Positions 56,080 through 64,000 of a DNA stretch of 64,000 nt are shown here, piece by piece. Source of the DNA: an uncultured Paludibaculum sp. (GTDB lineage Bacteria; Acidobacteriota; Terriglobia; Bryobacterales; Bryobacteraceae); NCBI RefSeq assembly GCF_963665245.1, contig NZ_OY762267.1:4250001-4314000 (forward strand). Direction: 5' to 3'. The notes under the pieces are model-generated. The model had not been told where the DNA came from. It searched no databases and saw only the letters and a program-made list of their open reading frames with translations. Position 1 is the first letter of the stretch, and each line of letters opens with the position of its first letter. The position numbers were made by a program, and so were the translations under genes.

Positions 56080-56718
56080 GTGCTTCTCCACCCGGCGCTG
56101 CTTCTCTCGCTCTTACTCGCCCCAGCCCCGGATAGCGGCCTGGCCCTCCAGGCTGTTGTCCAGACCAACTTTGAATATCTGAGTTCCTCACGCACAACCA
56201 ACGCGGAATTCTGGATCGTTTCTCTGGATCGGACGTATGAGAAACGCGGCAATCAGGTGCGCCGCGTGGTACAGTTCGCTCCGCCGGCTGAGACAAAAGC
56301 CGATTTCCATACTCTCGGCTTTGATTACGAACCGAATTTCCGGCTCGTGAAAATCGAGGACACCACCAGCACCCGCACCGTTCTTGGCCGGACTTGCCGG
56401 CTGACGACAGCCTGGGCTACCGCCGACTACGCGGAGGCGCACCTTCGGTTCTGGTTGTGCCCGCAGTCGGACGAACGGGAGGCCAAACTGAACGCCGCGG
56501 TTGCGCGCGCGGTCAGTGGTCGCTTTTCGAACCTCGAACAGGAGACCGTGAAGCTTCTCGAGTCTCGCCACGGCCAGATCGTACTGGAGGCCTCCTCCGA
56601 TATTGAGCCGCCCATCGCGCCCCTCATGAAGCTCACCGCCAGGGTCCTTTCGCTCGATGCCAAGGCGATCGAAGGCAACTTAACACTCCCCCCGGAAGGA
56701 GACCGCGATGCTCGCTAA
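56080..56718 (+). CDS. Exported protein of unknown function, 212 aa
   Basis: GTG start; the first 22 residues (MLLHPALLLSLLLAPAPDSG) form a signal peptide. No clear ribosome site is seen. The mature part has a beta-rich segment (RTTNAEFWIVSLDRTYEKRG, DFHTLGFDYEPNFRLVKIED) and a helical C-terminus. The pattern is loosely like periplasmic LolA/LolB-type or DUF4412 domains, but I do not assign it. Its last 11 bases overlap the start of the next gene (ATG at 56708 before the TAA), so the two are translationally coupled and probably work together. Confidence 0.65.
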   Translation: MLLHPALLLSLLLAPAPDSGLALQAVVQTNFEYLSSSRTTNAEFWIVSLDRTYEKRGNQVRRVVQFAPPAETKADFHTLGFDYEPNFRLVKIEDTTSTRTVLGRTCRLTTAWATADYAEAHLRFWLCPQSDEREAKLNAAVARAVSGRFSNLEQETVKLLESRHGQIVLEASSDIEPPIAPLMKLTARVLSLDAKAIEGNLTLPPEGDRDAR

Positions 56719-58210
56719 TCTCTTGCTGATCCCTGCGCTACTGGCGCCCAGCCCGGATCTGCCCGCTGCAGTCCGGGCGGAACTCAAGCGGGTCGAAGAG
56801 ATGTATCGAGTGCTCGACTTCGCGGCACAAAAAATCTGGCCGGGGTGGGACGACTATCGGTCGACACCGTTTCTCTTCGAATACGAGAATGGATTACGCG
56901 TTCTCATCGGTCATCCCAAACCACCGTCGGAATTTACCCTCGTACCGGACGCGAAGGTCGAAACGAAGGCCGTGTTCGCCGATTTCACGCATGTCAGCGG
57001 GAAGGCGATCACCGGCAGGCAGCGGGCCGGAGGCGGGCCGATTCCGTTCGGTGAAGGGCCCGACGGCCGGCCGATGCAGGTAATCAGCCTGCGGTTCAGT
57101 CCTTTGGGCAGTTCCGGGGAAGATGGCATGGGCGAGCGGGCGGAGCAACAGATGCTGGTCTATATCCACGAGTTGTTCCACTGTTTCCAGCGCGTGAAAC
57201 TGGAGCGCAAGTTGTACGGCAACCTGCGCTACAACCCGGACACGACTTACGCGGTTTACTCCGAGATCGAAGGTCTCGCCCTGCAACGCGCACTGGAAGC
57301 AGGGGGCGACACCGCCAAAGTCCGGCAGTATCTCGGCGATTTCGTCGCCGCGCGGACCAAAAAGCTCTCTGAGAGCATGAGTGAGATGCAGGCCAACCAG
57401 GAGAGATGGGAGGAATTCGTCGAGGGTGCCGCCACCTACGCCGAACTGCGCACCCTCGATCTGCTCCGTGCCGGCGGTTTCGAACCCAAGCTCCAGGGGG
57501 ACGCAGAATACAGCGGATTCAGCGATCCCTCGTCGCTCAGCAAGGTGTACGCCGATCGAATGCGCAAGGCCATCAGCAACTCCAAGTACGCCCTCTTGCG
57601 CGTTTATTACTACGGTGCCGCCCAGGCGCTCCTCCTCGACCGTCTGTTCCCGGGCTGGCAGAAAGACGTGGAGTTCTTCGATCAGGAAATCCAACGCCGC
57701 ATGCCTGCCTCCGCTCCGGCTCGTTTGGAGGCGGAGTACGACGTCCCCGGCATCACCGGCCGCTATGCCGCCGAGTTGGGCGCGAGGGATGCCGCTTACC
57801 GGCTCATTCAATCACGTTCCGGGCGGGTGTACGTCATCGATTTCAAGAAGGTGAGCCGGCCTGTGAATGGCACCGCCAGACCGGCGAAAGTGTATCAACT
57901 CGGCCTGATCACGCTTTGGCCGGAAGGAGCCGGCACACTCTCGTTCGACGATGTCGAAGTGAGCGGCCTCTCAGTGCCTTCCCTGTCTGACCAGCTCTAT
58001 TACGTCCGTGCGGTCGACACGTCAGGCGCCCGCGAGAAGACGTGGTCCGTCGAAGGCGCCGCCCAGCCCGATGGCACCTATCGCCGCGCCGTGGTTCGCA
58101 CGCCCGTATTCACCTTGAAAGCGCCCCATGTTCGCGTGATTGAAACGGGAGACGCTGTGAAGATCCAGGTGCTCGCCCGCGTCTGTGAGGGCTCCTGCGC
58201 GTCTCAGTAG
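56708..58210 (+). CDS. Putative secreted zinc metallopeptidase (HELFH), 500 aa
   Basis: A GGAAGGAG-like ribosome site (CCGGAAGGAGACC) lies just upstream inside the preceding gene. The N-terminus (MLANLLLIPALLAPSPDLPA) is a short signal peptide. Residues of about 150-160 read LVYIHELFHCFQRVKL, an HExxH zinc motif in a helix. About 90 residues later EEFVEGAATYAEL offers a glutamate like the third ligand of gluzincins. About 360-490 is a beta-rich C-terminal domain with VYVIDFKKV and FTLKAPHVRVIETGDAVKIQ. I know no named family that fits. The HExxH motif alone does not prove protease activity, but length, export signal and helix context are consistent. It is coupled to the 56080 gene. Confidence 0.65.
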   Translation: MLANLLLIPALLAPSPDLPAAVRAELKRVEEMYRVLDFAAQKIWPGWDDYRSTPFLFEYENGLRVLIGHPKPPSEFTLVPDAKVETKAVFADFTHVSGKAITGRQRAGGGPIPFGEGPDGRPMQVISLRFSPLGSSGEDGMGERAEQQMLVYIHELFHCFQRVKLERKLYGNLRYNPDTTYAVYSEIEGLALQRALEAGGDTAKVRQYLGDFVAARTKKLSESMSEMQANQERWEEFVEGAATYAELRTLDLLRAGGFEPKLQGDAEYSGFSDPSSLSKVYADRMRKAISNSKYALLRVYYYGAAQALLLDRLFPGWQKDVEFFDQEIQRRMPASAPARLEAEYDVPGITGRYAAELGARDAAYRLIQSRSGRVYVIDFKKVSRPVNGTARPAKVYQLGLITLWPEGAGTLSFDDVEVSGLSVPSLSDQLYYVRAVDTSGAREKTWSVEGAAQPDGTYRRAVVRTPVFTLKAPHVRVIETGDAVKIQVLARVCEGSCASQ

Positions 58211-58544
58211 CCTGCCACGTGCCGCTCCGGTTCATTCAACGGCCGGCCACGGAAACCGGGAGGGTTGCGGCGCCTTCCCCGTGAAAGCCCCCAGGAGGCC
58301 CGGGGACCGGTAGGAATCCTGCCACGAGAAGCGCCTCGGAGAGCGGAAGCCCGGGATGCGGGCGCTGAGCCCGGACGATCACCCCGCCACCCCTGTCGAC
58401 TTCTCCCCTATTTCTCCACGTTGAGCTTCCTTCATCACGCAAGGATCAAAAATATCTTCTCCCCTGCAATCAACACATTGCGGACATTCGTCTCCTAAAT
58501 CCTTGGTCCACCACTCCTAAGAATAGGTATAGCGGACATTTTCC
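58211..58544. other. Intergenic region, no gene recognised
   Basis: About 330 bp, GC-rich at first and then AT-richer around 58440-58540 (AAAAATATCTTCTCC), probably holding the promoter of the next gene. No clear hairpin found. Confidence 0.45.
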
Positions 58545-58663
58545 ATGTACATCGCCGAACCAACCGACTGCGCCTTCCCAGACGTCGACCTCCTCACCCG
58601 CCACGCCCAGGTCGAAGAGGATGGCATCCTCACCGGTCCCAAAGCCAGCCCGGGGTCCACGCC

Positions 58664-59104
58664 TTGCAGGCCTGGCTCATCATGGACCTCGCCCAACGCA
58701 AGCCCCTCCAGGAAGCCCTCAAACTCGAAGAACGCTACTGGCGCCGCCACCGCACCCTCGCCGCCGAACTGCGCCTCGCTGCCAACCGGGCCATCGCCGA
58801 GACCCGCGCCCAAAACCCGGCCGATCCATCCATTCGTACCTTCAGCTTCGAATGGCACATGCTCCAGGGCCACCTCGCCCTGTATGAGAGCCGCGAACGA
58901 GCCCTCTTCAACGCCGGTCTGGAATACGGCCGCGGCAATGAGGACGCCGCGCGCGAATGGGTCCTCCGCCAGCACGGCTACATCCAGGCCCTCAATCGCT
59001 ACGCCGGCTGGATCCAGATGCGCCTCCGCCGGGTCGAAACCGCCGTCCTCGCCACCCCTGCCGGCCTGGACCACCTCGCCCAGCTCCTGGCCTCCTGCGA
59101 GTAA
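58664..59104 (+). CDS. Hypothetical helical protein, 146 aa; probably frameshifted at its 5' end
   Basis: The readable frame starts at a TTG (first ATG at 58682) and encodes a soluble, highly charged helical protein: LAQRKPLQEALKLEERYWRR, FEWHMLQGHLALYESRERAL and YIQALNRYAGWIQMRLRRVE. There is no signal peptide. A plausible true start, the ATG at 58545, encodes MYIAEPTDCAFPDVDLLTRH and then EDGILTGPKAS in another frame. Adding one base near 58650 joins this to PGVHALQAWLIMDLAQRKPL, giving one continuous protein of about 186 residues. It is either a real one-base deletion in the AGCCCGGGG run or a sequencing error. Family not recognised. Confidence 0.6.
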   Translation: MQAWLIMDLAQRKPLQEALKLEERYWRRHRTLAAELRLAANRAIAETRAQNPADPSIRTFSFEWHMLQGHLALYESRERALFNAGLEYGRGNEDAAREWVLRQHGYIQALNRYAGWIQMRLRRVETAVLATPAGLDHLAQLLASCE

Positions 59105-59353
59105 GCTGGGCCCGAAGCCACCGAACCCACCGCGAGTTTTGAGGGAACAAACCCACTTTCAGTCTCCGGATCGCTGCCGGGGGCGCCTGCGCCGTCTCCC
59201 TTCGAATGCCGTGCACTCACACGCAAAACGCCGGGGTACCCGAAGGCCTCCGGCGATCTGCCACTGCCCGTCTTTCCAGCGAGTGCTGTCACCAATGGTC
59301 TCAGTCCTCTTCGTCCACCTGTTCGCGGTGGTTCCCGGACATTCCCTGAAGGG

Positions 59354-59902
59354 CTAGAGGACACGGACGAAGTGCGCGATCGCGTGCCCGCTGGCCTCGC
59401 TGGAATAGACCACGACGTGGGCGCCGGCGGCAACTCCGTGCGTCGTGTCCTTGGCGGCGGTCTTGGTGGCGTGTTCCGTCAGCTTGTACGTCTTCACTGA
59501 GCCGTCCTTCGCCTTCACTGCCACGGTCCGCGCGCCTTCGTCGATCGCCTGCACCGTCCCTTCAGTCGCCTTCAACCCCTTGTCGCCGACTTTCTGGATC
59601 TTTAGCGCGCTTTGGCGCGTGCCGGCAACGGTGTAGTACACCACCACATCGGAGCCCTTGGTCACACCGTGGAGTGCGCCCTTGACCACACCCTGGCGCT
59701 CCGGTTCAAACCCCAGCACCTCGCTGGTCTTCGTTACCTCAACCGTATACAGCTTGCCGTCGGCCGCCTTCACCACCGCGGTCTCGCGTTCCACGGCAAT
59801 CTCGTCCACGGTTCCGTAGACAGCGCGCACATCCGTCCGCGCGGAACAGAGGGTTGGCACCATCACCAGTGCCGCCAATGCGGTCATCATCATTGACTTC
59901 AT
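59354..59902 (-). CDS. Secreted protein with two tandem repeats, 182 aa
   Basis: AAGGAG upstream and a signal peptide (MKSMMMTALAALVMVPTLCS). The mature protein consists of two related halves of about 75 residues. The first runs GTVDEIAVERETAVVKAADG to GVTKGSDVVVYYTVAGTRQS; the second runs GTVQAIDEGARTVAVKAKDG to GVAAGAHVVVYSSEASGHAI. Each half looks like a small beta-barrel (OB- or DUF-like). It probably arose by internal duplication. Similar acidobacterial proteins are common, role unknown. It lies 90 bp after the second GH64-like gene on the same strand. Confidence 0.72.
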   Translation of the reverse strand: MKSMMMTALAALVMVPTLCSARTDVRAVYGTVDEIAVERETAVVKAADGKLYTVEVTKTSEVLGFEPERQGVVKGALHGVTKGSDVVVYYTVAGTRQSALKIQKVGDKGLKATEGTVQAIDEGARTVAVKAKDGSVKTYKLTEHATKTAAKDTTHGVAAGAHVVVYSSEASGHAIAHFVRVL

Positions 59903-59992
59903 ATCGTTCTCCTTGCTTGTTGATCTAGTAGCCGGAATGCTCTCTTCGCGGCCTCACCCTCTAAGGGGCGAGTGGGGCGCGGAAAATGATCA

Positions 59993-62128
59993 TCATCTCG
60001 ATCCGCGCCGCCGGCCGGCGATGGCCAGGGTTACCGTGTTGGACATCACGCCATCGGCTTCGACGGCCACGGGCACGGCCCGGCCGCTGCTGACGCCTTC
60101 GGGGACCCGGAAGCTGATTTCGTAACGGCCCACTTCGCCCGGAGTGAGCCCGGAGTACAGCACCACGGCCTCCACGCCATGCACCCACACTCGCGGCCTC
60201 GACAGCGTGCCGGCGCGCGGCGACGAGGGGGCCGGCTCTCCGGTGCGCGGCTGATGGCTCACCGCCCCCAGGCCCGTGCAGTAGAGGACTACCTCCGATC
60301 CGGGCCACGCCGGATTGCTCGCGTCCGCCAGTTGGGCGTCCCGGCTATAGATGAGCCCCTGCCCCGAGCCGTGACCGTTCAGGGCGAAGAGTTCAGGGGC
60401 GGCATGAGCCAGCGGAACTGTCTCCACTTCGCTGGCCTGGGTTCGGCCCACCAGTTGAAGCTCGGCGCTGGCCTGGCCCTGGAGCTCCCAGGGAATCTGG
60501 ATCAGCGCTTCGTCGGGACGCACTAGGAGAATCGGCGCCGCGACCGAGCCGTTCCACCGGGCGGTCAGCCCACCCAGGCTGTTGGGTAAGGGCACCTGGA
60601 CACCGGGCGCTCGAAACTGCGCGCTGACCGGCACGCCGCCATGGATCGAAATCACGCTGCCAGGGACAGCAGGACAAGCTATCTCCGGGGTGGCGAAGCT
60701 ATGTGCGGTGATCTCGGCCGGCCCGATGGCCTGGGGCGCCGGGATATCGGGCAGGATGGATAAGGTCACGGTGGCGCCGTCCGTGAACGAGGCCAGGGGC
60801 GACTGGAGGCGGTCGTTGTAGGCGAAGCCGTAAGCGTCGCTGACGCTGGTGAGGTAGGCCGCGTACTGCATGTAGCGATCATTGTGCGACGGCTCGGCGG
60901 ACGAGAACGCGTCAGTGATGAGGAGCCGGGGCTGGTCGGTCCCGTCAGGGCGGTTGCCGTACCAGGTCCAGGAGGGCGAGTCGCCAATCGCGGTGCCGGG
61001 CTGCGCGGGGTTGTCGATGGTGCTCCCCGCCAGTCCGAGGTCGAGAGCGGCGAAATAGTCAGCGGTCACCTTCTCGACGATACTGTTGGCGTTGGTCCCC
61101 GCCAGCAAAGTCCAGTCGGGATTGGCCCCGTAGATGGCATGGTCCGTCAGGTTGACGGCAGGCACCCGGATCACCAGCGGCAAATCTCCTGAGCCACTGT
61201 TCACAGTGCCCTGCAGCACCAGATCGCCGGCGGCGATGGCTGTGCCGGCAATGGTGGTGGGTGTGTTGTAGAGACAGGCCGTCAGGTTGTAGCTCTGGAA
61301 GGGGCCGCCCTTGCTGATCTGGCCGTTGTGGCCTCTGATTTCAGTCTGGATCGGCTGACCGGGATTCATCCGGCTGCCGGTCCTCAGGTAGGTGACATAG
61401 CTGGCCAGGCTTCTATAGACCGTCGTGCCGGAGGCACTGGTCGGAGCGACGCTGGCGGGGCTGATGATGCGTACGATGGACCCGCCGCTCACCTGGGGGA
61501 TCGTGATGCCATACTCACCCAGGCCGATGGCGCCGGTCGCATTCTGCCGGCTGCTCACCGCGTAGCTCGTGAGGGCGCCGAGGGCGGTGAATGCATTGGC
61601 CGTGGTTTCGCGCCACGTCAGGTGGGCCGGCGCAAAGCGCCCTCCGTCTGAGTCGATCTGTAAAGGGATGCCGAAAAAGTCCTGTGCCGAGAGATTGGCG
61701 CCGCCCGCCAGGCCGGTCTCGGCGGAGTCGAGGTCTATCTCAACTTTGTCCCACCGCGTGGAGAAGTCGGGCAGGCTGGGGTTGGCAAAGTTCGGGCTAT
61801 AGCCATTGCTGCTGTTCGCTGTGGTGAGCGGGGCCCCCAGCGAGATGTAGATGCGGCCTGAGTTGAAATGGCTCAGCGCCACACCCGCGCTGAGATCGGT
61901 AAGGCGGTAGGCGACTCCCTTGGCCAGGGGTGTGTGATCGGCGAGATTGACCGCCGTCAGCACGCCGCCGCCACCAAAGGAGACATAGGCCGGGAGAGTC
62001 GATGCGTCAGGCCGCAGATTGGCGAATTTCAATAGGACCGGCGCCACTGTATCCGCCTGGAGAACACCCAGGAACGGAAGGACAATCAGCACGGCTAGCT
62101 TGTTGGAGGTCCGCAAAGTTGGAAACAT
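59993..62128 (-). CDS. Secreted GH64-like protein with TIGR03437-type C-terminus
   Basis: 711 residues from the ATG at 62128, where MFPTLRTSNKLAVLIVLPFL is a signal peptide; the open frame to 62233 would overlap the divergent sigma gene region. Same layout as the protein at 9424-11553: SGRIYISLGAPL, TRWDKVEIDLD, LSAQDFFGIPLQI, NPAQPGTAIGDSPSWTWYGN and YLTSVSDAYGFAYNDRLQSP in the GH64-like part (about 20-490), then a TIGR03437-like domain (IQIPWELQGQ, VEAVVLYSGLTPGEVGRYEI). Identity between the two is moderate, so the duplication is old. It probably binds or cleaves beta-1,3-glucan outside the cell. It is divergent from the ECF sigma gene with about 105 bp between starts. Confidence 0.75.
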   Translation of the reverse strand: MFPTLRTSNKLAVLIVLPFLGVLQADTVAPVLLKFANLRPDASTLPAYVSFGGGGVLTAVNLADHTPLAKGVAYRLTDLSAGVALSHFNSGRIYISLGAPLTTANSSNGYSPNFANPSLPDFSTRWDKVEIDLDSAETGLAGGANLSAQDFFGIPLQIDSDGGRFAPAHLTWRETTANAFTALGALTSYAVSSRQNATGAIGLGEYGITIPQVSGGSIVRIISPASVAPTSASGTTVYRSLASYVTYLRTGSRMNPGQPIQTEIRGHNGQISKGGPFQSYNLTACLYNTPTTIAGTAIAAGDLVLQGTVNSGSGDLPLVIRVPAVNLTDHAIYGANPDWTLLAGTNANSIVEKVTADYFAALDLGLAGSTIDNPAQPGTAIGDSPSWTWYGNRPDGTDQPRLLITDAFSSAEPSHNDRYMQYAAYLTSVSDAYGFAYNDRLQSPLASFTDGATVTLSILPDIPAPQAIGPAEITAHSFATPEIACPAVPGSVISIHGGVPVSAQFRAPGVQVPLPNSLGGLTARWNGSVAAPILLVRPDEALIQIPWELQGQASAELQLVGRTQASEVETVPLAHAAPELFALNGHGSGQGLIYSRDAQLADASNPAWPGSEVVLYCTGLGAVSHQPRTGEPAPSSPRAGTLSRPRVWVHGVEAVVLYSGLTPGEVGRYEISFRVPEGVSSGRAVPVAVEADGVMSNTVTLAIAGRRRGSR

Positions 62129-62212
62129 CTGTCTGAAGAGACAGTGGCCAGCTCCAGGTGCCAGGTGATCAATGCTGCGAGAACCGGGCTGGATCGGCCG
62201 CCGCTGGCCGCT

Positions 62213-62221
62213 TGCTATACT
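62213..62221 (+). promoter_or_regulatory. Extended -10 promoter of the second ECF sigma gene
   Basis: TGCTATACT, an extended -10 with hexamer TATACT, 11 bases before the TTG start. It is the counterpart of the site at 27866-27874, sharing TTGCTATA-T, and no -35 is evident. Confidence 0.55.
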
Positions 62222-62232
62222 CACAAAAAGCA

Positions 62233-62799
62233 TTGAGCACCAGCACCGACAACATCACCCAGTTGATGGAGGCCCTGCGGAAAGGCGATGGCCGCGCGGC
62301 GGAGCGCTTGACGGAGATCTTTTACCCTGAGCTGAAACGCCTGGCCGCGGCCAAGCTGCGCGGGGAACGCAAGGATCATAGCTGGCAGCCGACCCTCCTG
62401 GTGAATGAGCTGTACCTCCAGCTCATGAAAATCAAGTCCCTTCAGCCGTCCGAATTCGATCGCCAGGACGACCGCGCCGCCTTCCTGTCGCTGGCGGGCC
62501 AGATCATGAAGCGGTTGCTCATCCATCACTCCAGGCCGCTGTCGGCCAAGGCGAAAAAAGTGCCCGTCTGGGACGACATGCAAATCACCGAGGACGACAG
62601 CCTCCTCGAAGTGGAACGCATGTTGGTTCAGCTCGGGAACATCCGGCCCGTACTGCGGACTGTCGTCGAAATGAAGGTCTTTGAGGGCAAGACGTCGGAA
62701 GAGATCGCGCAGGAGCTAGGCTGCTCCACCGTGACGATCCACCGCCACTGGCAGTTCGCCCGGCACTGGCTGCGGGATGCCTGGCCGGTCGATGAGTAG
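62233..62799 (+). CDS. ECF sigma factor, TIGR02999 type
   Basis: About 188 residues if started at the TTG at 62233; the open frame begins at 62158 with non-family residues. Region 2 (NITQLMEALRKGDGRAAERL, YPELKRLAAAKLRGERKDHS, WQPTLLVNELYLQL) and region 4 (FEGKTSEEIAQELGCSTVTI then HRHWQFARHWL) are complete. It is closely similar to the sigma factor at 27285-27857. No anti-sigma gene is adjacent, as is usual for this type. There is no Shine-Dalgarno. It may read the divergent GH64-like promoter, but that is speculation. Confidence 0.88.
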   Translation: MSTSTDNITQLMEALRKGDGRAAERLTEIFYPELKRLAAAKLRGERKDHSWQPTLLVNELYLQLMKIKSLQPSEFDRQDDRAAFLSLAGQIMKRLLIHHSRPLSAKAKKVPVWDDMQITEDDSLLEVERMLVQLGNIRPVLRTVVEMKVFEGKTSEEIAQELGCSTVTIHRHWQFARHWLRDAWPVDE

Positions 62800-62810
62800 A
62801 TCGCGATCCC

Positions 62811-63698
62811 TCAGGAAAGTACCCCATCCGTTGCCTCCACCGCGGCGGGTATCCGCGCTTCTCCGAGTTGTTCCAGCAGGTTGATCTCAATCGTCCGTGA
62901 GATGGCCAGCATCGGGGTGCCGTAAGCAGTGCTGTCGAACGGATCTTCCAGGTTCTTGCCGATCCGGTTCAGCGATAGGAATATGAACGTGACGACGCCG
63001 GTGAACACCGGGGTCATCAGGCCGACATCCTGCACGATGCTCAACGGCACAATCAGGCAGTAGAGATAGATGAAGATCTCCGGGAAGTAGTCATACTGCC
63101 GAGGCAGGGGCGTATTCTTGATCCGCTCGCAGCCGCCCAGCGTGCTGGTCAGGGCTCGCAGCGTCTGGTCGAGCAGGGTCAGGCGGAGCTCAGTGAGAGA
63201 CCCCGCGTCCGCCGCGGCGGTGATGCGGCGCTGCATGACCTGCAGCAGCGCGGAGGGTATGTTGCTCTGGGCCGTCACCGGCGGGATCTCCTCCGGGGCC
63301 AGGCGCCCGGGCAGCTCTATTGAAGGATCCTCGCCACGCAGGTGGCGCCGCAGCGCGTGCACAAATGCGATCTGGCTGAAGATCACTCGCTCGGCCACGC
63401 GGCGCTCCGGCGTGTAGGCCAGCACCTGGCGGGCGAGTGTGCGCGAGGAGTTCACCAGTTCACCCCATAGGATCCGCGCCTCCCACCAGCGCTGGTAGGC
63501 GGAGTTGGTGCGGAAGCCGAGGATCATCCCCAGGCCTGCGCCAATCAGGCTCACGGTGGTGGCGGGCGCCGCCGGAATCAGGAACCAGTGCAACTCCTGC
63601 GCCATGCTGATCAGCAGCGCGAATCCAATATCGAAGGCCAGGGGCTTGCGAATCTGCCACAGCACCTGGCTCCAGTCGAGCCGGTTCTGAACTAGCAT
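62811..63698 (-). CDS. Bestrophin-family (RFP-TM/UPF0187) channel protein
   Basis: 295 residues. The pattern is that of bacterial bestrophins: VLWQIRKPLAFDIGFALLIS in the first membrane segment, TVSLIGAGLGMILGFRTNSA in the second, then YQRWWEARILWGELVNSSRT, a family signature. Two further membrane segments follow (IFIYLYCLIVPLSIVQDVGL and PVFTGVVTFIFLSLNRIG), then EDPFDSTAYGTPM, the acidic cluster near the C-terminus. These proteins form pentameric ion channels; bacterial members studied conduct cations or anions depending on the homologue. It follows the efflux gene by 15 bp on the same strand and is likely co-transcribed. Confidence 0.9.
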   Translation of the reverse strand: MLVQNRLDWSQVLWQIRKPLAFDIGFALLISMAQELHWFLIPAAPATTVSLIGAGLGMILGFRTNSAYQRWWEARILWGELVNSSRTLARQVLAYTPERRVAERVIFSQIAFVHALRRHLRGEDPSIELPGRLAPEEIPPVTAQSNIPSALLQVMQRRITAAADAGSLTELRLTLLDQTLRALTSTLGGCERIKNTPLPRQYDYFPEIFIYLYCLIVPLSIVQDVGLMTPVFTGVVTFIFLSLNRIGKNLEDPFDSTAYGTPMLAISRTIEINLLEQLGEARIPAAVEATDGVLS

Positions 63699-63713
63699 CG
63701 GAGATTCTCCGCC

Positions 63714-64000
63714 CTAGTGTCCGCTGGCAGCGGGCGGATTCGCCCACTCCTCGTCGTTGAGCTTCCAGCCGCCGCCCAGCGCCTTGTAAAGCTGGACGAT
63801 CACCACGCGGCGGTTGATCTCTGTCACTGCCTCGGCATTCTCGGCCGGAAACAGCTGCTGCTGGGCCTCCAGCACTTCGAAGTAGCTCGACCGGCCGGAG
63901 GCATAGCGCTTCAGCACGACATCAACGGACTCGCGGTAAGCCGCCACGGTGGCCAGTTGCTGCGTGCGGATCTGCTCGAACTTCTCACGCGAGGCAAGGG
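63714..64000 (-). CDS. TolC/NodT-type outer-membrane efflux protein, C-terminal fragment
   Basis: The frame is open to the window edge, so the N-terminus is missing. The visible 94 residues (EKFEQIRTQQLATVAAYRES, VDVVLKRYASGRSSYFEVLE, AQQQLFPAENAEAVTEINRR, VVIVQLYKALGGGW) match the last coiled-coil hairpin of RND-type outer-membrane factors: the RYxxGxxxYxxVLxAQxxLxxAE signature, then LYKALGGGW. The protein forms the exit duct of a tripartite efflux pump. The pump and adaptor genes would be expected upstream, outside this window. Confidence 0.9.
   Translation of the reverse strand, partial: LASREKFEQIRTQQLATVAAYRESVDVVLKRYASGRSSYFEVLEAQQQLFPAENAEAVTEINRRVVIVQLYKALGGGWKLNDEEWANPPAASGH

Overview
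The window is a high-GC chromosomal segment. It looks like an acidobacterium of the Solibacter/Bryobacter type. Supporting signs are many large secreted proteins, two copies of a TIGR03437-like C-terminal domain, winged-helix regulators fused to TolB/PD40 propellers or TPRs, ECF sigma factors of the TIGR02999 type, a PEP-CTERM protein, Tat substrates and a soluble Ser/Thr kinase. The assignment rests on protein style only; no rRNA or marker gene is present.

Layout. 1-2.4 kb: the 3' end of a superfamily 2 helicase (restriction-type), then an IS1634-type insertion sequence with recognisable terminal inverted repeats. 2.9-19.2 kb: mostly minus-strand genes for exported proteins: a G8/beta-helix protein, a DUF4874/DUF4832 protein, a GH64-like protein, a Tat-exported PQQ-type propeller, a cupin, a GH28-like beta-helix protein, and one plus-strand cupin. 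19.4-25.7 kb: two homologous winged-helix/PD40 transmembrane regulators in convergent orientation around a small exported protein and a PEP-CTERM protein. 25.9-33 kb: a carotenoid oxygenase, an ECF sigma factor, a MliC-like lysozyme inhibitor, a Ser/Thr kinase whose 3' end was displaced by an IS1202/ISNCY-like element with a 17-bp target duplication, TatA, and a Tat-exported protein.

33.1-53.8 kb is the most unusual part: about 20 kb given to two paralogous families of secreted proteins, all intact members on the minus strand. Family A (about 935-950 aa; three intact copies, one 3' fragment, one inverted 5' fragment) has an Ig-like N-terminus and a segment resembling the ILEI/FAM3 (PANDER) fold. 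Family B (about 545-560 aa; five intact copies, one pseudogene) has six propeller-like repeats followed by a cysteine-containing, ricin-B-like C-terminal half. In transcription order the array is A3-B6-B5-B4-B3-B2-A2-(relics)-B1psi-A1-(A fragment). Five of the six B copies share an upstream module of three short motifs at fixed spacing (24 and 20 bp). A winged-helix/TPR regulator lies directly upstream of A3 on the same strand. Recent duplication, gene conversion and decay are all visible. Function is unknown; the architecture suggests secreted or surface carbohydrate-binding proteins.

53.9-64 kb: that regulator, a translationally coupled secreted pair including a putative HELFH metallopeptidase, a frameshifted small gene, an internally duplicated secreted protein, a second GH64-like/TIGR03437 protein divergent from a second ECF sigma factor, a bestrophin-type channel, and the 3' end of a TolC-like outer-membrane efflux protein. 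Both sigma genes lack a Shine-Dalgarno and have an extended -10 box almost abutting the start codon. No tRNA, rRNA or CRISPR array was seen.
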